A DNA stretch of 38,037 nucleotides, from the NCBI GenBank assembly GCA_964614415.1, contig CAZTLE010000010.1:1-38037 (forward strand), given 5' to 3'. The position numbers and the translations under genes are program-made. The DNA is from CAZTLE01 sp964614415 (GTDB taxonomy: Bacteria > Bacteroidota > Bacteroidia > Flavobacteriales > Flavobacteriaceae). This document shows positions 32,322 to 38,037 of the stretch, in pieces. The notes below the pieces were generated by a model that was given only the letters and a program-made list of their open reading frames with translations, had not been told where the DNA came from and ran no database searches. Numbering within the stretch: position 1 is the stretch's first letter; every line of letters starts with the position of its first letter.

Positions 32322-34256
32322 ATGTTATTTATTCGAATGTTGATCGTGACACTTTTGATGTCAATTACGACCATTGCCCAAACATCTTCATACACGCAGA
32401 GCGATATTGATTCTGTTGCTTTTTCTCGCGTTTCCTGGGGAAAGATTGATACGCTCAGGCAAATGATCACTTCAAACCCAAATCATACGGGTTGGACCAA
32501 GTATTACACCATGGTTGGGTATAAGCACCTGGTTGAAGGAACGAACGATTCGGCGGTTTACTACGCCAATCGGGCCATTGCAGAGTACGAAACAAACGAA
32601 ACCGGGATTCCGGATGCTGAGTTTACCCTGGCCAAGGCCTATTATATTCGTGGGCTTAGAGAGTACTTCGACGGTAAGAAGATGACATCCCTAAACTCCA
32701 TGTACAAAGCATTGGATATTGCGGAGAAATTTCCGTTGGACGGGGGTAACAGTTGGGACTTTTACATATTGGGACGTATCGGGGTCATTCAAAAAGACCT
32801 GGGCGATTACAACCTCGCACTCAAATACAAAAGAAAAATACTGAATTACGACATCCACATGGGAATGCGATATGAAGCGGGAACGACCTATTGCAGTCTG
32901 GGACAGTTGCATGTGTACCTCAACCAATGGGATTCGGTACAGTATTATTCACGAAAAGCGATACGGACATTTGCGGATACGACTTTACTCCTAAACCGAC
33001 ATATTCCGGATGGGTCTACAGAGATCAATATAGTGGCCGCATACAACAATATCGGGGATGCATTTTATCACGGAAATGAGCCGGACTCCGCAGCTTTTTA
33101 TTACAAACGGGCCGGAAAGATATTCGATGAAGAGGGACTGGTGAATAAGCGCCGACATATGCTCACCCGCTTTTATACCTGGGCGAATTCAGGTTTTGTC
33201 GAGATGCACGAAGGTCGGTTACGACAGGGAATAGAGACGCTGGAAATGGTTCGGGATAGCATAGCAAGTTTACGCAAGATGGATCGCGAAGAACGAGACC
33301 TTCAGGAGAAAGTGCATAACCTTCTTGGCCTTGCGTATTCCAAATCCGGCAATTTTGCCAAAGCTATGGAAGCCAAGGATGCCAAAGCCGCCTACCTGCG
33401 TGATTACTGGGAAAGTAACCTGGCAAAACAGCTACAACTGCTGAATACCGAATTTGAAGTTGAGAGCAAGGATGAAGCGATCACACAACTCACGGAAACC
33501 ACCGAAGCTCAGCAGATCATTATTAAGCAACGAAACATTATTAATTGGTCATTGGCAGGTTTTATCCTCCTATTGGTCGGGTTGTCATGGCTCTTCCTTA
33601 GACAACGTAGGCTAAGAGCACAATATGTGACGACTAATCTTGAGCAGCGGCTATTGCGGTCCCAACTCAACCCGCATTTCATCTTCAACGCCCTGGTTTC
33701 AGCCAGTACGTTGGCTGATGAGAAATCTGAAAAAACAGTACCCTATTTAACCCGGTTCAGTAATTTGTTGCGTCTCATTCTTAAGAACTCCCGGCAGGAA
33801 TTTGTATCACTTGATGAAGAAATGGCCGCTGTCGAGAACTATCTGGAACTACAATCTGACTTCTCCCGGCGGTTTGGTTATACCATAGATATTGATGAAC
33901 AAATAGATAAGGAATTCGTTCACATTCCACCTATGTTCATTCAACCTTTTATCGAGAATGCTATTCAACACGGACTCAAAGGAGAATCCAATGACCAAAT
34001 TAGAATTTACGTCCGGTGCAATAGTGCTGAAAAGCTCATTGAAGTTACCATTTGGGACAACGGTGTTGGATATTCAAAAGGAGGTAATCCGGCGAAGCGG
34101 GCAATGGATGGCCGCTCATATTCGGGTGATATTCTGAAAGAGCGCTTAAAGATCTACGCTGATTCTTTTAAGACAAATGCCAAATACTTCATTTTTGAGC
34201 CCGACACAGGTGGCACCGAAGTATCGATCTCACTACCGTACATTGAGGAAGAATAG
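32322..34256 (+). CDS. LytS-type sensor histidine kinase with TPR sensor domain (copy 2)
   Basis: A 644-residue paralogue of the preceding gene. It has the same order: signal peptide (1-20, or 6-20 if the second Met is used), periplasmic TPRs (about 60-370), coiled coil, transmembrane helix (about 405-425) and a kinase domain with H452 at the identical residue number, N box FIENAIQHGLKG and G box DNGVGYSKG. From AQYVTTNLEQRLLRSQLNPH onward the two proteins differ at few positions, while the TPR halves have little similarity. The spacing (80 bases) and order suggest one operon. The two kinases probably feed the same LytTR regulator with different inputs. Confidence 0.93.
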   Translation: MLFIRMLIVTLLMSITTIAQTSSYTQSDIDSVAFSRVSWGKIDTLRQMITSNPNHTGWTKYYTMVGYKHLVEGTNDSAVYYANRAIAEYETNETGIPDAEFTLAKAYYIRGLREYFDGKKMTSLNSMYKALDIAEKFPLDGGNSWDFYILGRIGVIQKDLGDYNLALKYKRKILNYDIHMGMRYEAGTTYCSLGQLHVYLNQWDSVQYYSRKAIRTFADTTLLLNRHIPDGSTEINIVAAYNNIGDAFYHGNEPDSAAFYYKRAGKIFDEEGLVNKRRHMLTRFYTWANSGFVEMHEGRLRQGIETLEMVRDSIASLRKMDREERDLQEKVHNLLGLAYSKSGNFAKAMEAKDAKAAYLRDYWESNLAKQLQLLNTEFEVESKDEAITQLTETTEAQQIIIKQRNIINWSLAGFILLLVGLSWLFLRQRRLRAQYVTTNLEQRLLRSQLNPHFIFNALVSASTLADEKSEKTVPYLTRFSNLLRLILKNSRQEFVSLDEEMAAVENYLELQSDFSRRFGYTIDIDEQIDKEFVHIPPMFIQPFIENAIQHGLKGESNDQIRIYVRCNSAEKLIEVTIWDNGVGYSKGGNPAKRAMDGRSYSGDILKERLKIYADSFKTNAKYFIFEPDTGGTEVSISLPYIEEE

Positions 34257-34268
34257 CGGGTTTGCGAC

Positions 34269-34299
34269 TTGCTAACTCCTTGAGCAATCGCTATCTTTG
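34269..34299 (+). promoter_or_regulatory. Promoter of ffh
   Basis: TTG (34269-34271), 20 bases, TATCTTTG (34292-34299): an exact Bacteroidota -33/-7 promoter, 26 bases before the ATG of ffh. The start of transcription is expected around 34306. Confidence 0.7.
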
Positions 34300-34325
34300 C
34301 CATTCCTAAAATTGCAGCAGGAACT

Positions 34326-35654
34326 ATGTTCGATAATTTAAGTGATAAGCTAGATAAAGCGTTACACGTCCTCAAAGGACACGGGAGCATCACCGAAGTC
34401 AACGTGGCCGAAACCCTTAAAGAGGTTCGCCGCGCGCTACTGGATGCCGACGTTAACTTCAAAATAGCCAAGGAATTTACCAATCGTGTAAAGGAAAAGG
34501 CACTGGGTCAAAATGTATTGACTACCCTTCAGCCAGGTCAGTTGATGGTGAAGATCGTAAAAGACGAACTTACCGAACTCATGGGCGGCGATGCCGCCGG
34601 AATCAACCTGAGCGGAAATCCATCCGTCATTTTGATGTCCGGACTGCAGGGTAGTGGTAAGACAACATTCTCCGGAAAACTCGCCAACTTCCTGAAATCC
34701 AAGAAAAGCAAGAAGCCTTTATTGGTGGCTTGTGATGTCTATCGCCCTGCGGCGATCAACCAGTTGCACGTAGTGGGTGATCAGGTAGGCGTGGAAGTCT
34801 ACAGCGAAGAGGGGAATATGAATCCCGTCGCGATCGCCAGGAACGCCATAGCACATGCACAGAAGAATGGTCATAATGTAGTAATTGTGGATACTGCGGG
34901 TCGCTTGGCTGTGGATGAAGAGATGATGACCGAGATCGCCAATATTCACAAGGCGATCAATCCTCAGGAAACCTTGTTCGTGGTAGATGCCATGACTGGG
35001 CAAGATGCCGTGAATACTGCCAAAGCCTTTAATGACCGCCTGAACTTCGAAGGAGTAGTACTCACCAAATTGGACGGTGATACCCGTGGTGGTGCCGCTA
35101 TCTCGATCAAAAGCGTGGTCGATAAGCCCATTAAGTTCATCGGTACTGGTGAAAAAATGGAGGCTATAGACGTTTTCCACCCTGCCCGTATGGCCGATCG
35201 TATCCTGGGAATGGGAGATGTGGTCTCGTTGGTAGAAAGAGCACAGGAGCAATTCGATGAAGAGGAGGCCAGAAAACTTCAGAAAAAGATTGCCAAGAAC
35301 CAGTTTGGTTTTGATGATTTCCTAAAACAGATCCAGCAGGTGAAGAAAATGGGGAATATGAAGGACCTTATTGGAATGATCCCGGGTGCCGGAAAGGCAC
35401 TTAAGGGTGTTGATATCGACGATGATGCATTTAAGCATATTGAGGCGATCATTCATTCCATGACACCGGGAGAGCGTTCCAAACCGGCTACGATCAATGC
35501 CAGCCGGAAAAAGCGAATTGCCAAGGGTAGTGGAACATCAGTGCAGGAGGTGAACAAGCTTTTGAAGCAGTTCGATCAGATGGCCAAAATGATGAAAATG
35601 ATGCAGGGAGGCGGAGGCCGTAAGATGATGCAGATGATGGGTAAAATGAGATAG
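34326..35654 (+). CDS. ffh: Signal recognition particle protein Ffh
   Basis: GTPase subunit of the bacterial SRP (442 residues), which binds 4.5S RNA and signal sequences and brings nascent membrane proteins to FtsY. The N domain (about 1-85, LDKALHVLKGHGSITE) is followed by the G domain (about 86-295) with P-loop GLQGSGKTT (106-114), the CDVYRPAAINQL insertion-box start, DTAGRL, TKLDGDTRGG and the GTGEKMEAIDVF closing motif. The methionine-rich M domain (about 296-442) has TPGERSKP, the RNA-binding helix-turn-helix SRKKRIAKGSG, and a tail of repeated Met/Lys/Gly. Complete, normal length, with its own promoter. Confidence 0.98.
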   Translation: MFDNLSDKLDKALHVLKGHGSITEVNVAETLKEVRRALLDADVNFKIAKEFTNRVKEKALGQNVLTTLQPGQLMVKIVKDELTELMGGDAAGINLSGNPSVILMSGLQGSGKTTFSGKLANFLKSKKSKKPLLVACDVYRPAAINQLHVVGDQVGVEVYSEEGNMNPVAIARNAIAHAQKNGHNVVIVDTAGRLAVDEEMMTEIANIHKAINPQETLFVVDAMTGQDAVNTAKAFNDRLNFEGVVLTKLDGDTRGGAAISIKSVVDKPIKFIGTGEKMEAIDVFHPARMADRILGMGDVVSLVERAQEQFDEEEARKLQKKIAKNQFGFDDFLKQIQQVKKMGNMKDLIGMIPGAGKALKGVDIDDDAFKHIEAIIHSMTPGERSKPATINASRKKRIAKGSGTSVQEVNKLLKQFDQMAKMMKMMQGGGGRKMMQMMGKMR

Positions 35655-35661
35655 GTTTTGT

Positions 35662-35786
35662 CGGAAGCCCGAAGTTTGGAGATCGAAGTTTGAAGTTGAA
35701 GTGATGGTAACCACAAAACCTGTAACTTGTAACAATCATTCAACTAAATTCTCAGTACTCAATACCAACTCCTCAATACCAAATTC
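35662..35786. repeat. Low-complexity intergenic tract of short oligomer repeats
   Basis: The ffh-folD spacer holds GAAGTTT-like units (35671-35700, with CGAAGTTTG and TGAAGTTGAAG), a TGTAACTTGTAAC unit (35721-35733), and CTCAATACCAA twice (35758-35768 and 35772-35782), the second just ahead of the folD ATG. Such tracts are known to me from flavobacterial intergenic regions; their function is unknown. Confidence 0.5.
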
Positions 35787-36662
35787 ATGACAATACTAGA
35801 CGGAAGGAAAACCTCAAACGACATCAAAGACGAAATAGCCGTAGAAGTAGCTAAGATGAAAGAGCGCGGGGAGAAGGTACCCCATTTGGCGGCTGTATTG
35901 GTAGGAGAGGACGGGGCAAGCCTTACCTATGTTGGAAGCAAGGTTAGGGCCTGCGAGCGCGTTGGGTTTGAGTCGACACTGGTCAAAATGCCCGAATCCA
36001 CAACGGAAGCAGAGCTACTGGCCAAAGTTCAGGAGTTGAACGACAACGACGATATCGACGGGTACATCGTACAACTTCCCTTGCCGAAGCATATCGACGA
36101 GCAAAAAGTACTACTGGCTGTAGACTCTACCAAGGACGTAGATGGGTTTCATCCGGAGAACTTCGGAAAAATGGCACTGGATATGCAAGCGTTTATTCCA
36201 GCTACTCCTTATGGTATTATGGAACTCCTGGAGCGTTATGAAGTGGACACACAAGGCAAGCATACCGTCGTCATAGGTAGAAGCCATATTGTTGGCCGTC
36301 CCATGAGTATTCTGATGAGCCGAAAGGGAAATCCCGGGAATAGTACTGTAACATTAACGCACAGTCGAACCAAAAATATTGCTGAAATTACCCGGCAGGC
36401 GGACATCGTCATCTCAGCACTTGGAGTGCCTGAATTCCTGAAGGCCGATATGGTGAAGGAAGGCGTAACCGTTATTGACGTTGGGATCACCCGGGTTCCG
36501 GACGATTCTCACCCAAAAGGATATGTGATCAAAGGAGATGTTGCTTTCGACGAAGTAAGTGAGAAAGCCTCATTCATTACTCCCGTCCCCGGGGGCGTCG
36601 GACCCATGACTATCGCCATGCTCCTCAAGAACACCCTTCTCGCCAGAAGGCTTAAATCCTAG
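35787..36662 (+). CDS. folD: Bifunctional methylenetetrahydrofolate dehydrogenase/cyclohydrolase
   Basis: A 291-residue cytoplasmic enzyme that interconverts 5,10-methylene-THF and 10-formyl-THF for one-carbon supply. The catalytic YxxxK pair Y48/K52 (TYVGSKVRACERVG), Q96 in GYIVQLPLPKH, and D119 in VDGFHPENFGKM match the E. coli enzyme with a two-residue offset. PATPYGIMELL, the nucleotide-binding VVIGRSHIVGRPMS, and the C-terminal PVPGGVGPMTIAMLLKNT are all present. The 3' end overlaps the convergent AI-2E-family gene by 93 bases. Confidence 0.98.
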   Translation: MTILDGRKTSNDIKDEIAVEVAKMKERGEKVPHLAAVLVGEDGASLTYVGSKVRACERVGFESTLVKMPESTTEAELLAKVQELNDNDDIDGYIVQLPLPKHIDEQKVLLAVDSTKDVDGFHPENFGKMALDMQAFIPATPYGIMELLERYEVDTQGKHTVVIGRSHIVGRPMSILMSRKGNPGNSTVTLTHSRTKNIAEITRQADIVISALGVPEFLKADMVKEGVTVIDVGITRVPDDSHPKGYVIKGDVAFDEVSEKASFITPVPGGVGPMTIAMLLKNTLLARRLKS

Positions 36663-37682
36663 TTTACCCGGTTCATGCTCGGACATGTATTCCTTGCGAT
36701 AGATGCTCACGATCAGCATAAAAAGACTGATTAACAGTGGGCCGAAGATCAATCCTATAAATCCGAATAACGGAACCCCTACGATGACACCTACCAGGGT
36801 GATGAGCGGATGCACGTTATCCAGTTTTTTCATGACTAGCAAGCGGATGAGGTTGTCAGTCGAACCCACCACGACCAATCCGTAGATTAGAATTGCCCAG
36901 GCCTGCCAGGTATCTCCTGCAGATAGCGTAAGCAAAAAGACAGGTACGATCCCGATAAGCGTTCCGACGAATGGGATCATGGATCCAACAGTCACAATGA
37001 TGAACCAGAAAAATGCATCGTCAATTCCGAAGATCAAAAACCCTATGAGAGCTACGATTCCCTGAGCAATGGCTACGAGTGGTATACCCAACGCGTTGGA
37101 TCGTACACTACTTCTGATCTCCTTTCCGATAATCTTCAGGTTGGACTTACTGATGGGGATATAATCACCTACGGAGTCCTTTACCAACCTCCGGTCTGTG
37201 AACATGTAAAACAATATGAAATACATCAGACCAATGGCTACAACCACGTTGAAGGTGCTTCCTGCCAGGCTTTGCAGGTTTTCCGAAAGCCAGTTGGAAA
37301 TTGCTCCAACGTCGATTTCCGAACTCAGATCATACCCAAACTGGGTCTCAATGCTGGCAAGCTGCTCTTTGAAAGCAGAAACCACTTTTTCCGAATTATT
37401 TACCGCCTTGCCTACACGTCTTCCCAACATCATTATTACCCCGAGCACCGGTAGCAAAATACCCACAAAGGAAAGAACCATGAGCAGCGTAGCAGCGAGG
37501 TTGGGATTCCACCCCCGTCTCACAAGGCCAACCATCCACTTTCGCATAAGGACATAAATCGTAATGGCGCCCAGGATGCCCGACAGATAAGGGAGCATTT
37601 CTTTGAAAATAAGTCCGCCAATCAACAGAATTAAGAGGATTGCAAATACTTGTCGGATGATATTCGGGCTGATGATTTTCAT
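36570..37682 (-). CDS. AI-2E-family (UPF0118) transporter
   Basis: Polytopic inner-membrane protein of 370 residues of the PerM/TqsA family. It has about seven to eight hydrophobic segments, a central amphipathic stretch (FKEQLASIETQFGYDLS), and the family motifs LMYFILFYMFTDRR, GSMIPFVGTLIGIVPV, and LVGVIVGVPLFGFIGLIFGP. Members move AI-2, ions or other small solutes; the substrate cannot be predicted. The C-terminal about 30 residues (GEKGVLEEHGDSHGSDAPG) are hydrophilic and lie in the part antisense to folD, so they may simply be read-through to the next stop. The gene starts five bases after the VOC gene, probably as one operon. Confidence 0.93.
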   Translation of the reverse strand: MKIISPNIIRQVFAILLILLIGGLIFKEMLPYLSGILGAITIYVLMRKWMVGLVRRGWNPNLAATLLMVLSFVGILLPVLGVIMMLGRRVGKAVNNSEKVVSAFKEQLASIETQFGYDLSSEIDVGAISNWLSENLQSLAGSTFNVVVAIGLMYFILFYMFTDRRLVKDSVGDYIPISKSNLKIIGKEIRSSVRSNALGIPLVAIAQGIVALIGFLIFGIDDAFFWFIIVTVGSMIPFVGTLIGIVPVFLLTLSAGDTWQAWAILIYGLVVVGSTDNLIRLLVMKKLDNVHPLITLVGVIVGVPLFGFIGLIFGPLLISLFMLIVSIYRKEYMSEHEPGKLGFKPSGEKGVLEEHGDSHGSDAPGDGSNE

Positions 37683-37687
37683 AGTGC

Positions 37688-38037
37688 TTATTTGGCAAAT
37701 AGTTGATCTAAATTCTTAAACGCTTTAAACTCAAGCGCATTTCCGGAAGGGTCCTGGAAGAACATTGTAGCCTGTTCGCCTACTTCCCCCTCAAAACGTA
37801 TGTAGGGTTCTATGAGAAATGTTACACCTTTTTGTTGTAAATCTTCAGAAAGAGAATGAAAGGTATCCATGTCCAGGACTACTCCGAAGTGCGGAACCGG
37901 CACCTGTTTTCCGTCGACAGGATTGAATGTAGCATCGTCTTTTGTCTTTTCCTTATAATGGATCACCAACTGGTGTCCAAAGCAATCAAAGTCCACCCAA
38001 TGATCACTGCTACGGCCCTCGCTGCAGCCCATCACAT
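37688..38037 (-). CDS. VOC-fold (glyoxalase/bleomycin-resistance-like) protein, 5' end outside window
   Basis: C-terminal about 116 residues of a vicinal-oxygen-chelate protein. Visible are a DHWVDFDCFGHQLVIHY strand-helix segment, the central PVPHFGVVLDMDTFHSL with H, and the C-terminal metal-binding strand MFFQDPSGNALEFKAF with E. The frame stays open to the window edge, and the usual first module (about 20-25 residues) is missing, so the start is upstream. Its small-molecule substrate is unknown. It is probably cotranscribed with the AI-2E-family gene five bases downstream. Confidence 0.88.
   Translation of the reverse strand, partial: VMGCSEGRSSDHWVDFDCFGHQLVIHYKEKTKDDATFNPVDGKQVPVPHFGVVLDMDTFHSLSEDLQQKGVTFLIEPYIRFEGEVGEQATMFFQDPSGNALEFKAFKNLDQLFAK

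Noticed and set aside
34719..35252. Minus-strand open frame inside ffh
   Set aside because: Antisense to the conserved Ffh G domain, with no recognisable motif.
1..38037. CRISPR arrays, tRNA or rRNA genes, insertion sequences, prophage genes
   Set aside because: Looked for on both strands; no regularly spaced repeats, transposase, integrase or tRNA-like cloverleaf was recognised by eye. A tRNA or covariance-model scan was not possible.

Overview
The window looks like a chromosomal segment of a marine-type Flavobacteriaceae bacterium (phylum Bacteroidota). The reasons are a FecI/FecR/TonB-receptor set with STN and DUF4974-like domains, a type IX secretion (T9SS) C-terminal sorting domain, LytS/LytTR regulators with TPR sensors, a fasciclin lipoprotein, many Bacteroidota-style lipoproteins, and -33/-7 promoters of the TTG-N17-21-TAnnTTTG kind (clearest in front of ffh). 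No organism name can be fixed from the sequence alone.

Layout. 1-3075: 3' part of argS, a REP-like inverted repeat, and a secreted M28 peptidase. 3159-6616: a minus-strand group with an ECF42-type sigma factor coupled to a YciI/DGPF protein, an AHSA1/SRPBCC protein, a DUF1304 membrane protein and an unknown secreted protein. 6822-11497: a minus-strand surface-signalling operon (ECF sigma, FecR anti-sigma, TonB-dependent receptor) ending in an alpha/beta hydrolase whose start overlaps the receptor gene. 11581-16074: lipoproteins, including one of unknown function with an internal repeat, a two-domain fasciclin protein and a DUF4349 protein, plus an overlapping pair of unknown genes.

16138-28948 is the accessory and most interesting part. 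It holds a DUF4157 (eCIS-core) protein with a separate C-terminal domain, a large T9SS-exported lipase-like protein, and a split Rhs system. In the Rhs system one gene encodes the N-terminal part of an Rhs/YD shell, and a second encodes a DUF6443/YD shell, an Rhs core and a C-terminal metzincin-like zinc protease domain (HETGHLLGLSH). Directly after it comes a small lipoprotein gene that is a good candidate immunity gene. The lipase and the first Rhs gene share a conserved leader of about 120 bp with a fixed-spacing inverted repeat, so they are probably co-regulated or were founded on the same 5' module.

29283-34256: a LytTR response regulator divergent from two tandem 644-residue TPR histidine kinases that are nearly identical in the kinase half but diverged in the sensor half. 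34326-38037: housekeeping ffh and folD, then a convergent AI-2E-family membrane protein and a partial VOC-fold protein. No tRNA, rRNA, CRISPR array, insertion sequence or prophage gene was seen.
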